A stretch of 61,203 bases of DNA. Source: Methylocystis sp. Its GTDB lineage: Bacteria > Pseudomonadota > Alphaproteobacteria > Rhizobiales > Beijerinckiaceae. Below the pieces are notes generated by a model. That model saw nothing but the letters and a program-made list of their open reading frames with translations, made no database searches and was not told the DNA's origin. The DNA is taken from assembly GCA_002929055.1 (NCBI GenBank), contig PERY01000019.1, positions 1 to 61,203 on the forward strand, given 5' to 3'. Both the position numbers and the translations under genes were made by a program. Shown here one piece after another: positions 1 to 10,759 of the stretch (its first letter is position 1; each line of letters begins with the position of its first letter).

Positions 1-1
1 C

Positions 2-1009
2 GAGCGCATCATCGCGCAGCTTCAGGGCTTCGACGTCGGCGCCACGGGCCGCTTCTCGGGCGGAGGCGGCGATGTCGGCCAGGGCGGCGCGTCCCAGGCC
101 GGGCCGATGGCCGCGGAAAGCGCTTCGAAATATCGCGGCGCGCAGGGCCTCGACCCCAAATTCATTGCAGAGCTTGAAAAGCAGTTCGGCTTCGACAAGC
201 CGGCGTGGCAACGTTTCCTGCTAATGGTGAAGAACTACGCCATGTTCGATTTCGGGCGGAGCTATTTCCGCGACGAGAGCGTCATCAAGCTCATCGGCGA
301 GAAACTCCCCGTCTCCATGTCGCTGGGCCTGTGGATGACGCTGCTTTCCTACTCCATATCGATACCGCTCGGCATCGCCAAGGCGGTGCGGGACGGAACG
401 CGGTTCGACATGTGGACCTCGAACCTCATCATCGTCGGCTATGCGATCCCCAGTTTCCTTTTCGCGATGCTGCTGATCGTGCTCTTCGCCGGCGGCTCCT
501 TCTGGCAGATTTTCCCGCTGCGCGGGCTCACCTCCGACGATTTCGCGCAACTCTCGTTCTTCGGCAAAGTAAAAGATTATCTGTGGCATATCGTTCTGCC
601 CGTGAGCGCCATGACGCTCGGCGCCTTCGCGACGCAGACCTTCCTGACGAAGAACTCCTTCCTAGATGAAATCCGCAAGCAATACGTGCAGACCGCGCGC
701 ATGAAGGGTCTCACCGAGAACCGCGTTCTCTACGGCCATGTCTTCCGCAACGCCATGCTCATCGTCATCGCAGGTTTCCCCGGCGCTTTCGTCCACGCCT
801 TTCTGACAGGCTCGGTGCTGATCGAAACCATCTTCTCGCTCGACGGCCTCGGCTATCTCTCCTTCGAGAGCATCGTGAACCGCGATTATCCCGTGGTTTT
901 CGCCAATCTCTATATCTTCGCCCTGCTCGGCCTCGTGGTGAATCTCATCTCCGACCTCACCTACACCTGGATCGATCCGCGGATCGATTTCGAGACGCGG
1001 GAGGTCTGA
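2..1009 (+). CDS. yejB: Microcin C/oligopeptide ABC transporter permease YejB (5' truncated)
   Basis: Inner-membrane permease of the YejABEF peptide importer. The reading frame is open from the first bases of the window, so the start codon lies upstream; an internal ATG at 107 is not the true start, because the residues before it ([20 protein letters not shown], then a Gly/Gln-rich linker and YRGAQGLD) belong to the YejB periplasmic loop. Several hydrophobic segments follow, together with the BPD_transp_1 coupling region around 690-790 (QTARMKGL...HVFRNAM). It ends one base before the yejE ATG, so the two are translationally coupled. yejA is not in the window. The family call is secure from the characteristic loop and gene order. 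Confidence 0.93.
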   Translation, partial: ERIIAQLQGFDVGATGRFSGGGGDVGQGGASQAGPMAAESASKYRGAQGLDPKFIAELEKQFGFDKPAWQRFLLMVKNYAMFDFGRSYFRDESVIKLIGEKLPVSMSLGLWMTLLSYSISIPLGIAKAVRDGTRFDMWTSNLIIVGYAIPSFLFAMLLIVLFAGGSFWQIFPLRGLTSDDFAQLSFFGKVKDYLWHIVLPVSAMTLGAFATQTFLTKNSFLDEIRKQYVQTARMKGLTENRVLYGHVFRNAMLIVIAGFPGAFVHAFLTGSVLIETIFSLDGLGYLSFESIVNRDYPVVFANLYIFALLGLVVNLISDLTYTWIDPRIDFETREV

Positions 1010-1010
1010 C

Positions 1011-2174
1011 ATGAGCGCAACGACAGAGGACGCCCGCCTCGCCCCGCCCGTCCTGCGCGACGGACTGCTTCGGCTTTCGCCGCTCGACCAGCGCCGCCTC
1101 GCCAATTTCAAGGCGAACCGGCGCGGCTACTGGTCGTTCTGGCTCTTCATGATTCTCTTCGTGATGTCGCTGCTCTCGAACATCCTCGCCAACGACCGGC
1201 CGATTTTCGCCTGGTATAAAGGCCAGCCGCTCTTCCCCGCCTTTGTCACCTATCCGGAGGAGAAGTTTGGCGGCTTCCTCGCGCGCACCGACTATCGCGA
1301 TCCCGTCATCGAGAGCGAGATCAACGCCAATGGCTTCATGATCTGGCCGCCGGTCCGCTACTCTTACGATACGCATAATCTCGCCTTGCCGACGCCCGCG
1401 CCGTCTCCGCCGACCTGGATGCTGACGCAGGAGCAATGCAGGATCGCGGCGGCGAAGGTCATTCGGCCCGGCCAGCCGAACAATGGCTGCGCCGATATAG
1501 AATGGAATTGGCTCGGCACCGACGATCAGGGCCGCGACGTGGTTGCGCGCCTGCTTTACGGCTTTCGTATTTCGGTGCTCTTCGGCCTCATCCTCGCGAC
1601 GGTCTCCTCCATCGTCGGCGTCGCGGCGGGGGCGATACAGGGCTATTTCGGCGGGCGCGTCGATCTCGTGTTCCAGCGCTTCATCGAGGTCTGGTCGTCG
1701 CTGCCGCAGCTTTACCTGCTGATCATCATCTCGTCGTTCCTCACGCCGGGCTTCTTCGTGCTGCTCGGCATTCTGCTGCTGTTCTCATGGGTGTCGCTCG
1801 TGCATGTCGTGCGCGCGGAGTTCCTGCGCGCCCGCAATTTCGAATATGTAAACGCCGCGCGCGCGCTGGGGCTCTCGAATTTCCGTATCATCTGGCGGCA
1901 TCTCCTGCCCAACGCCACGGTCGCGACGCTGACCTTCCTGCCCTTCATCCTCAATTCGTCGATCACCACTCTGACCGCGCTGGACTTTCTGGGCTTCGGC
2001 CTGCCGCCCGGCTCCCCGTCCCTTGGCGAACTGCTGCTGCAGGGAAAATCCAATCTGCAGGCGCCCTGGCTTGGGCTGACCGGCTTCGCCATCATCGCGC
2101 TGATGCTGTCGCTCCTCGTCTTCATCGGCGAGGCTGTGCGCGACGCCTTCGATCCGAGAAAGAACTTCCGGTGA
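1011..2174 (+). CDS. yejE: ABC transporter permease YejE
   Basis: Second permease of the Yej peptide importer, 387 aa. The N-terminal cytoplasmic stretch ends in FKANRRGYWSFW, leading into the first membrane helix (about 45-60). A long periplasmic loop (about 70-175) with WNWLGTDDQGRDV follows, then the five-helix permease core, with the ATPase-coupling EAA-type motif NAARALGLSNFRIIWRHLLP. The length is normal for YejE. Its start is 1 nt after the yejB stop. In most genomes yejF follows directly; here a toxin-antitoxin pair sits between yejE and yejF. Confidence 0.95.
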   Translation: MSATTEDARLAPPVLRDGLLRLSPLDQRRLANFKANRRGYWSFWLFMILFVMSLLSNILANDRPIFAWYKGQPLFPAFVTYPEEKFGGFLARTDYRDPVIESEINANGFMIWPPVRYSYDTHNLALPTPAPSPPTWMLTQEQCRIAAAKVIRPGQPNNGCADIEWNWLGTDDQGRDVVARLLYGFRISVLFGLILATVSSIVGVAAGAIQGYFGGRVDLVFQRFIEVWSSLPQLYLLIIISSFLTPGFFVLLGILLLFSWVSLVHVVRAEFLRARNFEYVNAARALGLSNFRIIWRHLLPNATVATLTFLPFILNSSITTLTALDFLGFGLPPGSPSLGELLLQGKSNLQAPWLGLTGFAIIALMLSLLVFIGEAVRDAFDPRKNFR

Positions 2175-2205
2175 GACGTGCTAAGATCGCCCCGGAGGCC
2201 GAGCG

Positions 2206-2433
2206 ATGAACAAAATTGTCAGGCAACACTATCCTGCGGCGAAGCTGCCGGAAGAGCTGCGAATTGGCATCGACCCGAACGCCGAAGTCACGATCACCGT
2301 CGAGACCGAGGAGCAGCCCGAGCGCATCATGTCGCTCGAGGAAATGTTCGCGCTGCGCCGGGACGTTTATGCCTCGCCAGAAGAGGTGAACGCGCAAATC
2401 GACGCGATCCGAGACGAGTGGGGCGCGCCGTAA
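2206..2433 (+). CDS. Small antitoxin-like protein upstream of a PIN-domain toxin
   Basis: A 75-aa acidic protein with a good GGAGG ribosome-binding site (2194-2198) and an ATG start. It is followed after 1 nt by a PIN-domain gene, the classical antitoxin-toxin order. The C-terminal half (SLEEMFALRRDVYASPEEVNAQIDAIRDEW) is predicted helical and acidic, as expected for a segment that wraps a PIN toxin. The N-terminal half (KLPEELRIGI...AEVTITVETE) is beta-rich and could be a swapped-hairpin DNA-binding or dimerisation domain. I do not recognise a specific antitoxin family. The role is inferred from size, charge and context. Confidence 0.7.
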   Translation: MNKIVRQHYPAAKLPEELRIGIDPNAEVTITVETEEQPERIMSLEEMFALRRDVYASPEEVNAQIDAIRDEWGAP

Positions 2434-2434
2434 C

Positions 2435-2902
2435 TTGCCCGGGCCGCTCATCTACATCGACACGAATGTCTTCATCGAAGGCTTCGAATTACCGCTCGAA
2501 CAGGCGAAGCCAGTGAGGGATTTGCTGGAAGGGCTTCGTGGAAATCCGCGTTTGGCTGTGACGAGCGAGCTCGCTCTCGCGGAGCTTCTTGCGCCGGTCT
2601 CCCGAGAGGGGGCTCTGCCGCTGCCAGTCAAACGACGTCTGTATCTGAATCTCCTGGTCTGGAGTCATCTTTTCGAGCTAAAGCCCGTTACGAGAGATAT
2701 TCTCCTCGAGACGGCCGATCTACGACAGGCTGCGCCCCATCGTCTGCCCGACGCGATCCATATCGTGACAGCAATTCAGTCAGGCTGTACCTACTTCCTT
2801 TCAAGTGACAAGCGTATCAAGACGCCGAGCGGGATGTCTCTGGTCTATCCAGACAGAGCTGGGGTCGATTTGATCCTGAACGCGTGGTCCAGACAGGCGT
2901 AG
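2435..2902 (+). CDS. vapC: PIN-domain ribonuclease, VapC-like toxin
   Basis: A 155-aa PIN-domain protein with a TTG start 1 nt after the antitoxin stop. The expected acidic residues are visible: Asp9 in YIDTNVFIEG, Glu45/Glu50 in TSELALAELL, Asp106 in HRLPDAIHI and Asp125 in FLSSDKRI. These form the Mg-dependent RNase site of VapC toxins, which cleave tRNA or rRNA. The pair lies inside the yej operon, on the same strand, between yejE and yejF, so it may be co-transcribed with the transporter. A longer GTG-initiated version of yejF would overlap its 3' end. The target RNA cannot be read from sequence. Confidence 0.85.
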   Translation: MPGPLIYIDTNVFIEGFELPLEQAKPVRDLLEGLRGNPRLAVTSELALAELLAPVSREGALPLPVKRRLYLNLLVWSHLFELKPVTRDILLETADLRQAAPHRLPDAIHIVTAIQSGCTYFLSSDKRIKTPSGMSLVYPDRAGVDLILNAWSRQA

Positions 2903-2925
2903 GAGCCCATGAGACTTCTCAAAAC

Positions 2926-4542
<1,617 letters not shown>

Positions 4543-4655
4543 AAAAACGCCATTGGAAAACATGCTTAGAAACCACCTTCCCTTGATTTAACATTCGCCG
4601 CCTGCAAAATCTGAAGCTGAGCGCTTACGATTCGCTGCACCGCACCGAGGCATAA

Positions 4656-5462
4656 ATGACGAGTCCCGCAGAAGAAGCAGCCGCGATCATTCAGTCGCGA
4701 GCTGACGTTAACGGTGTGGAAGCCGCAATCATTCTCGGTCGCGCCTTCTTCGGGGTAGCCGATCTCGGCGACCGCCTCGCCAAAATACCTTACTCGGAAT
4801 TGCCCGGTTTTCCCGTTGCGCCCGGCGTCGAAGACGGCGAGTTGATCGTCTGCGTCGTCGAAGGCGTTCCCGCGATCATGCTCAAGGGCCGCTCGACCTT
4901 CTATGAGACCGGCGACCCCAGCCTCATGACGAGCGCAATGGAGACGCTTTCCATTCTGGGCGTGCGCAACATCGTCAGCACCGGCCTCGTGCTTTCGGTG
5001 CAGGCCGACCTCGTTCCCAGCAGCGTCGTTCTGGTGACGGATCACGTCAATTTCACAGGCCTCAATCCGCTCATCGGGGCGTCGGCTGGCGGCAAGGCGA
5101 TGATCAATATGAACGAGGCTTACGACAAACGTCTGCTCAGACGCGTGAAGGCCGCCGCCGGGACTTCCGGCGTCGCGGTCCACGAGGGCGTATTGATGTG
5201 GTTCTCGGGACCGAGCTTCGAAACCCCTGCCGAGGCGAAGATCGCCCGTCAGCTCGGCGCCGATCTCGTCGGCTGGGGGATCGTCCCCGAGGCGATACTC
5301 GCGCGCCGTTACAATTTCCTGTTCTCGGGCGTCTCCGTCGTGACCGATTTCGCCGCCGGCTTCTCGAACGGAAATCCGACGGCCGATCTCACGCGTGGCC
5401 CCGCGGTCGCTGGCGTTGTCGCGACCAAACGGCTTATGCGCGCTTTCCTGAAAGGGCGCTGA
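4656..5462 (+). CDS. Purine nucleoside phosphorylase family protein (atypical active site)
   Basis: A 268-aa protein of the trimeric PNP/MTA-phosphorylase family. The fold signature is clear: GPSFETPAEAKIARQLGADL with Glu189, DHVNFTGLNPL near 129-138, and KGRSTFYE with Arg79/Tyr83/Glu84. Several canonical positions differ. The Gly-Ser-Gly phosphate loop is replaced by ILGRAFFG, the phosphate-binding His of the R-x-H motif is Thr81, TNAAGG is replaced by STGLVL, the ribose-pocket Met is Trp207, and the base-recognising Asn is Asp231 (VVTDFAAG). Asp here is typical of MTA phosphorylases that bind 6-aminopurines. It may act on adenine-type nucleosides or have lost phosphorolysis. The family is secure; the substrate is not. 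Confidence 0.75.
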   Translation: MTSPAEEAAAIIQSRADVNGVEAAIILGRAFFGVADLGDRLAKIPYSELPGFPVAPGVEDGELIVCVVEGVPAIMLKGRSTFYETGDPSLMTSAMETLSILGVRNIVSTGLVLSVQADLVPSSVVLVTDHVNFTGLNPLIGASAGGKAMINMNEAYDKRLLRRVKAAAGTSGVAVHEGVLMWFSGPSFETPAEAKIARQLGADLVGWGIVPEAILARRYNFLFSGVSVVTDFAAGFSNGNPTADLTRGPAVAGVVATKRLMRAFLKGR

Positions 5463-5517
5463 GCGCTTCTCTGTCCCACTGCCCGCTCAGGCGCGCGGCG
5501 GCGCATCCTTCTTTAGA

Positions 5518-6381
5518 TCAGACGCAGGCGGACAGGCGCCGGATGCTGGTGACGTCACCGGCTCCGGCGCGAATGTTGCGGTCGCGCACGAGATCAAGCG
5601 CCTCGCTCGAGACGAGCATATGCGTGCCGTTCGCATGCAGCAGAGTCGCCGGATCGCGCATGACTCCGACATGGCCCTTCCAGAAGATCAGATCGCCCCG
5701 CTGCAACGGCGCGCCGATCTTCACGGGCGCGCCAAGCTGCGCCTCCTGCATGTCGCTGTCGCGCGGCGCCTGGAAACCGGTCGCGGCCAGAGAGACCTGA
5801 ACGAGCCCCGAGCAATCGACGCCGATCACCGACTTGCCGCCCCACAGATAGGGCGCGCCGTAAAGCGTCTCGGCGACGGCGACGAAATCTTCGGCGGGCT
5901 TTTCCAGCGCCGCAAGATGCGGCTTCCAGATGAAGCCCATGTCGCGCGTGACGAAGAAATTGTCCCGCTCCTCGACGATCTCCACCTCCGCGCTCAGCGG
6001 CAAGGCGAGGAGCGGCGGCTGCTTTATGCTCGCGGCAGGGTAGACGAAGGTGCGCGGCACGCAGACGCGATGCGTTGGCGAACTCAACTGGCTCCACAGC
6101 GCATTGGCGGCGATCCAGCCGACATAGCCGTCGCGCGCAAGCTGCGCCCAGGCCCAGCCTTCGAGTTCGTCATAGACCGTCACGCGCTCGCCGTAGAGAA
6201 CCTGCGTGTCGATGGCGCAATCCGGGCGCGGCTCGCGGCGCATGTCGATGACGCCCTCCTTGACCTCCATCACGGCGCCTTCGACAAAGCGTTCGGCATT
6301 CACGCGCCCCTTGAGATGCGCGGCGGCAAGGTCAGGGCGCGCGGGAATCAGCCGGCGGTCGAATGTCTCACTTATAGTCAT
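5518..6381 (-). CDS. NlpC/P60 family cell-wall endopeptidase with SH3 domains
   Basis: A 287-aa protein. Two bacterial SH3-like segments (about 40-95 and 105-155, with WAWAQLARDGYVGWI and FIWKPHL) precede a C-terminal NlpC/P60 domain. Catalytic residues can be placed: Cys190 in GVDCSGLVQ, His237 in WKGHVGV, and a third polar residue near His249 (LLHANG). Such enzymes cleave gamma-D-Glu-diamino-acid bonds in peptidoglycan stem peptides. The frame stays open far upstream, but MTISETFDRR at 6381 is the family-like start and overlaps the stop of the upstream aminopeptidase by 4 nt (ATGA). The pair is therefore an operon for peptide turnover. No signal peptide is seen, so export or a cytosolic recycling role is open. 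Confidence 0.9.
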   Translation of the reverse strand: MTISETFDRRLIPARPDLAAAHLKGRVNAERFVEGAVMEVKEGVIDMRREPRPDCAIDTQVLYGERVTVYDELEGWAWAQLARDGYVGWIAANALWSQLSSPTHRVCVPRTFVYPAASIKQPPLLALPLSAEVEIVEERDNFFVTRDMGFIWKPHLAALEKPAEDFVAVAETLYGAPYLWGGKSVIGVDCSGLVQVSLAATGFQAPRDSDMQEAQLGAPVKIGAPLQRGDLIFWKGHVGVMRDPATLLHANGTHMLVSSEALDLVRDRNIRAGAGDVTSIRRLSACV

Positions 6382-7766
6382 GCCTTTCCCCGCAGCGCGC
6401 GATCCTCGATAAGTTGATAGAGCAACCGCGCGCTCTGCACCTCGCCGCCTTCGGGCCGGCCCGGCTTTGTTGACGGGTTCCAGCAATAGACGTCGAAATG
6501 CGCCCATCGCGCGGGCTCGGAGACGAAGCGGCGCAGGAACAGCGCCGCGACGATGGAGCCGGAGAAGCCGCCGCTCGTGACGCTGTTGAGATCGGAAATC
6601 TTGCCGTCGAGCCCGCTGTCGTAATTGTCCCAAAGCGGCATGCGCCACACGGGATCGTTCACGGCGCGCCCATGCGCAGCGATCTCCTGCGCGAGCGTAT
6701 CGTCACCCGTGTAGAAGGGCGGAAGCTCCGGTCCCAGCGCCACGCGCGCGGCGCCGGTGAGCGTGGCGAAATTAAAAAGCAGATCGGGCTCGCCTTCGCT
6801 GGCGTAGGCGAGCGCGTCGGCAAGAATGAGCCGCCCCTCGGCGTCCGTATTGCCGATCTCGACCGTCAGCCCCTTGCGGCTGCGATAGATGTCGCCGGTG
6901 CGGAAGGCGTTCGCGGAAATGGAATTCTCAACGATCGGGAGCAGCACGCGCAGGCGCACCGGCACAGCGCCGTCCATGACCATCGAGGCGAGCGACAAAG
7001 TCACCGCCGCGCCGCCCATGTCTTTTTTCATCAGCGCCATTGCTGAAGAAGGTTTGATGTCGAGGCCGCCGGTGTCGTAGCAGACGCCCTTGCCGACCAG
7101 CGTCACCTTCAGCCCGTCCTCGGGACCATGCGTAAACTCGACGAGCCTTGGCGCCTGCGCGGCGGCGCGGCCGACGGCGTGGATGAGCGGGAAGTTCTCG
7201 GCGAGCAGGGCATCGCCTACAATCACGCGCGACTGCGCGCCATGTCTGGCGGCGAGCGCGAGGGCGGCTTCCGCCAGCGCCTCCGGCCCCATGTCATTGG
7301 CCGGCGTGTTCACGAGATCGCGCCCGAGCGCTACCGCGCCGGCAATGCGCTCGACGCGTGCGCGGCCGATCCCCTCAGGCGCGCAGAGGCGCGGCTTCTC
7401 GGCTTTTGGCGCGGCGTAGCGCGTGAAGGCATAGCTCGCGAGCAGGAACGCGAGGGCGGCGTTTGTCGCGTCGGCGACGCCCTCCCCCAGTCGGTAAAGC
7501 CCCGGCGGCAAGGATGCGAGCTTGCCGGCGAGAAACGGATCGCGCTTCTTTGCGCCCGGCTCTTCGACGCCGAAGAATACGTGCGCCGGCGCGCCGTCCA
7601 TCGCCGGGACGATGAGCTGGCTCCCAGCCTTGGCGTCGAAGCCTGTGGCGGCGGCCAGCGCCGAGACGACAGGCGGCAGGCTGTCCTTGACCTGCGGCCA
7701 GCCGCCCTTGTCCACAAAATCGATCGCCACGGCCTCGCTGGACCATTCTTCGAGCGTCAAAGTCAT
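6378..7766 (-). CDS. Leucyl aminopeptidase family (M17) protein
   Basis: Cytosolic dizinc/dimanganese aminopeptidase, about 462 aa from MTLTLEEW. The M17 signature NTDAEGRLILADAL is intact. The metal and substrate ligands Lys and Asp in VGKGVCYDTGGLDIKP and Asp in KKDMGGAA are present. The N-terminal macro-like domain is divergent, as in the PepB-like alphaproteobacterial branch. An in-frame ATG at 7793 would add nine residues (start MLNKGKKTP), but it lies inside a TTAA-N7-TTAA motif, so the start at 7766 is preferred. It is translationally coupled to the NlpC/P60 gene. A second M17 gene enters the window at its far right end. Confidence 0.9.
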   Translation of the reverse strand: MTLTLEEWSSEAVAIDFVDKGGWPQVKDSLPPVVSALAAATGFDAKAGSQLIVPAMDGAPAHVFFGVEEPGAKKRDPFLAGKLASLPPGLYRLGEGVADATNAALAFLLASYAFTRYAAPKAEKPRLCAPEGIGRARVERIAGAVALGRDLVNTPANDMGPEALAEAALALAARHGAQSRVIVGDALLAENFPLIHAVGRAAAQAPRLVEFTHGPEDGLKVTLVGKGVCYDTGGLDIKPSSAMALMKKDMGGAAVTLSLASMVMDGAVPVRLRVLLPIVENSISANAFRTGDIYRSRKGLTVEIGNTDAEGRLILADALAYASEGEPDLLFNFATLTGAARVALGPELPPFYTGDDTLAQEIAAHGRAVNDPVWRMPLWDNYDSGLDGKISDLNSVTSGGFSGSIVAALFLRRFVSEPARWAHFDVYCWNPSTKPGRPEGGEVQSARLLYQLIEDRALRGKA

Positions 7767-7785
7767 AGGCGTCTTTTTACCCTTG

Positions 7786-7807
7786 TTAAGCATCCGTTAA
7801 AGTTAAC
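7786..7807. promoter_or_regulatory. CtrA-type box (TTAA-N7-TTAA plus an extra TTAAC)
   Basis: TTAA at 7786-7789 and TTAA at 7797-7800 are separated by exactly 7 nt (GCATCCG), with a further TTAAC at 7803-7807. This matches the CtrA response-regulator consensus of alphaproteobacteria. It lies between the divergent aminopeptidase gene and the TPR lipoprotein gene, about 55 nt upstream of the latter's preferred GTG start. Binding is inferred, not shown. Confidence 0.5.
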
Positions 7808-7858
7808 GCTTTATTGCTCGGCCTTGTAGACGAAATACAGAAATGGAACAGATTCGCC

Positions 7859-8677
7859 GTGACCAGGGCGCACACTCATATCGCCAAACCGCTCCGGCTC
7901 TCCGCCTTCCTTCTGGCTGCGGTCCTCGGACTCTCCGGCTGCAACAAGACCTCGTTCAACGACATTACGGGCTCGATAGGCTCCGGCCAGACCGCATTGC
8001 CGAGAGACGAAGCCTCGCTGCGCCGATTTGCGGATGATTGGGGCCATCGCTACGACGCCAATCCAAGGGACAAAAACACGGCGATGACCTATGCGCGGGC
8101 TCTTCACGCCCTCGACCAGAACGCGCAGGCCGTCGCGGTGATGCAGGGGCTCGCCATCACCTATCCCGAGGATATGAAGGTGCTCGGCGCCTATGGCAAG
8201 GCGCTCGCCGACGCCGGCAACCTCAAGCAGGCGTCGGACGTTCTGCAGAAGGCGCATACGCCCGAGCGCCCCGACCCCTCCGTTCTGTCGACGCAGGGTT
8301 CCATCGCCGACCAGCTCGGAGACCATGACGCGGCGCGCGGTTACTATGAGACGTCGCTGAAGATCCGGCCCAACGAGCCGTCGGTCCTGTCGAACCTCGG
8401 CCTCTCCTACGCGCTGGCGCGCAACCTGCCGCGCGCCGAGGATACGCTGCGCATCGCCGTCGCCCAGCCTGGAGCTGACATGCGCGTGCGGCAGAACCTT
8501 GCGCTGGTGCTCGCCCTTCAGGGGAAATTCGGCGAGGCCGAAGAATGGTCGCGGCGCGATCTCCCCCCGGCGGACGCGGCCCAGAACGTCGCCTCCATCC
8601 GCCAGATGATCTCGCAATCCGACACGTGGCGCGACATTCAGACCGGCGGCGCAAAGCGCAGCGCCGCGAAACGCTGA
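7859..8677 (+). CDS. TadD-like tetratricopeptide repeat lipoprotein
   Basis: A 272-aa protein when started at the GTG at 7859. That start gives a normal lipoprotein signal (basic n-region, then LSAFLLAAVLGLSGC with the lipobox Cys). Further-upstream TTG starts would put a non-signal-like stretch in front. The mature protein carries four or more TPR helices (about 75-215: TAMTYARALHAL, KVLGAYGKALADAG, SVLSTQGSIADQLGD, SVLSNLGLSYALA). It resembles TadD, the pilotin-like lipoprotein of the tight-adherence pilus, but no other tad gene is in the window. A strong terminator follows. The CtrA-type box upstream fits the known CtrA control of pilus genes in related bacteria. Confidence 0.8.
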   Translation: MTRAHTHIAKPLRLSAFLLAAVLGLSGCNKTSFNDITGSIGSGQTALPRDEASLRRFADDWGHRYDANPRDKNTAMTYARALHALDQNAQAVAVMQGLAITYPEDMKVLGAYGKALADAGNLKQASDVLQKAHTPERPDPSVLSTQGSIADQLGDHDAARGYYETSLKIRPNEPSVLSNLGLSYALARNLPRAEDTLRIAVAQPGADMRVRQNLALVLALQGKFGEAEEWSRRDLPPADAAQNVASIRQMISQSDTWRDIQTGGAKRSAAKR

Positions 8678-8704
8678 CGCCAGGCGGGCATCCGCATACG
8701 AAAG

Positions 8705-8728
8705 GCCGGGCTCTGCCCGGCTTTTTTT
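8705..8728 (+). terminator. Rho-independent terminator
   Basis: Perfect 7-bp stem GCCGGGC / GCCCGGC with a TCT loop followed by seven T residues, 27 nt after the stop of the TPR lipoprotein gene. Confidence 0.9.
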
Positions 8729-8837
8729 ACACTCGGCGCTCGGCGGTGGCGGCGCATCTCGCGGCGCAACCGCAATCTTGCGCGGGCCCATGCCGCGCGT
8801 TAGCGCGCCCATACCGCCTACACTTTGCACATTTTGA

Positions 8838-9323
<486 letters not shown>

Positions 9324-9361
9324 TCCAGCGACAAAAAGCAAAAATTACAAGAGAGGAAACA

Positions 9362-10678
9362 ATGCCTTTTTCCAAGGGATTGCGCGCGCTCGTCGCGGCT
9401 GCGATCGCGCTCGCCGCCACGCCCGCCTTCGCGCAGGACGCGCCCAGGATCGACGGCGCCGACACCGCTTTCATGATTGTCGCGACGGCGCTGGTGCTGA
9501 TGATGACGCTGCCGGGCCTTGCGCTTTTCTACAGCGGCATGGTGCGTAAGAAGAATGTGCTCGCGACAATGGCGCAGAGCCTCATCGCGACGGCCGTCGT
9601 TTCGCTCCTCTGGATCGCCATCGCCTACAGCCTCGCCTTCTCGGGCGAGGGCGCCTATATCGGCGACACGGCGCGTGTGCTGCTTTCAGGCGTCGGGATC
9701 GACACGGTGAGCCCGCTCGCCAAGACCATCCCCGAAGCGCTGTTCATGGTCTATCAGATGACCTTCGCGGTCATCACCTGCGCGCTTGTCGGCGGCTCGG
9801 TGGCCGAGCGCATGAAATTCTCGGCCTTCATCCTCTTTTGCGTCGTCTGGCTTTTCATCGTCTATGTGCCCTCCGCGCATTGGGTGTGGGGCGGCGGCTT
9901 CCTGCAGAAGATGGGGCTGCTGGATTTCGCGGGCGGCACGGTGGTGCATATCAACGCCGGTGTCGCGGGCCTCGTCTGCGCACTGGCGCTGGGCAACCGC
10001 GTGGGCTTTGGCCGCGAGAACCTCTCGCCCTTCGATCTCTCGCTCGCCGTCGTCGGCACGGGACTGCTCTGGGTCGGCTGGTTCGGCTTCAACGGCGGTT
10101 CGGCGCTGGGCGCCAATTCGCGCGCGGTCTTCGCAATCGTCTCGACGCATCTCGCCGCCTGCGCGGGCGCGTTGATGTGGAGCGGGCTGGAGTGGGTTCA
10201 GCGCGGCAAGCCCTCCGTGCTCGGCGTCATCTCCGGCGCCGTCGCGGGGCTGGGCACCATCACCCCGGCCTCAGGCTACATCCTGCCCTGGCATGGCGTC
10301 GTCATCGGGCTGATCGCCGGCGCCGTCTGCTACTGGTTCTGCACGGTCGCCAAGCACAAATTCCAATATGACGACACGCTCGACGTCTTCGGCGTCCACG
10401 GCGTCGGCGGCATCATGGGCACGCTGATGGCCGGCGTCTTCGCGACGCGCGCCATCACCGCCTCGGGCAGCGACCCCGGCGTCGCGGGCCTGCTGGAAGG
10501 CGACGCGCATCAGCTCGTGGTGCAGGCACTCGGCGTCGGCGTGACGATCGTGTGGTGCGTGATCGGCACGCTGATCTCGCTGAAGGTCGTGTCGCTCTTC
10601 ACCGGCCTGCGCGTCGACAACGACGACGAGCGCGAGGGGCTGGACATCGCCCTGCATGGCGAGGCGCTGCATCAGTGA
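9362..10678 (+). CDS. amtB: Ammonium transporter AmtB
   Basis: A 438-aa ammonium channel. It has a cleavable signal peptide (about 1-24, ending TPAFAQ) and then eleven hydrophobic helices. The pore twin histidines are recognisable in GGTVVHINAG and DVFGVHGVGGIMGTL. The phenylalanine gate region and the Amt signature (DFAGGTVVHINAGVAGLV) are also visible. An AGAGGAAAC ribosome-binding site precedes the ATG at 9362. It works with GlnK, which blocks the channel under nitrogen excess. A hairpin follows the gene. Confidence 0.96.
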   Translation: MPFSKGLRALVAAAIALAATPAFAQDAPRIDGADTAFMIVATALVLMMTLPGLALFYSGMVRKKNVLATMAQSLIATAVVSLLWIAIAYSLAFSGEGAYIGDTARVLLSGVGIDTVSPLAKTIPEALFMVYQMTFAVITCALVGGSVAERMKFSAFILFCVVWLFIVYVPSAHWVWGGGFLQKMGLLDFAGGTVVHINAGVAGLVCALALGNRVGFGRENLSPFDLSLAVVGTGLLWVGWFGFNGGSALGANSRAVFAIVSTHLAACAGALMWSGLEWVQRGKPSVLGVISGAVAGLGTITPASGYILPWHGVVIGLIAGAVCYWFCTVAKHKFQYDDTLDVFGVHGVGGIMGTLMAGVFATRAITASGSDPGVAGLLEGDAHQLVVQALGVGVTIVWCVIGTLISLKVVSLFTGLRVDNDDEREGLDIALHGEALHQ

Positions 10679-10693
10679 GCGGGACGAACGGGG

Positions 10694-10731
10694 CAAGGCC
10701 CTCTCCTCGGGAGACCGGAGGGAGGGCCTTG
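10694..10731 (+). terminator. Hairpin downstream of amtB
   Basis: Inverted repeat CAAGGCCCTC (10694-10703) / GAGGGCCTTG (10722-10731), 10 bp perfect, just after amtB. There is no T-run, so it may stabilise mRNA or act as a weak terminator. Confidence 0.55.
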
Positions 10732-10759
10732 GCTTAATTAGAGCAGGTAGCCCCTCGGG

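Noticed and set aside
7791..7793. ATG at 7793 as the aminopeptidase start
   Set aside because: It lies within the TTAA-N7-TTAA element and has no good ribosome-binding site; the start at 7766 is preferred.
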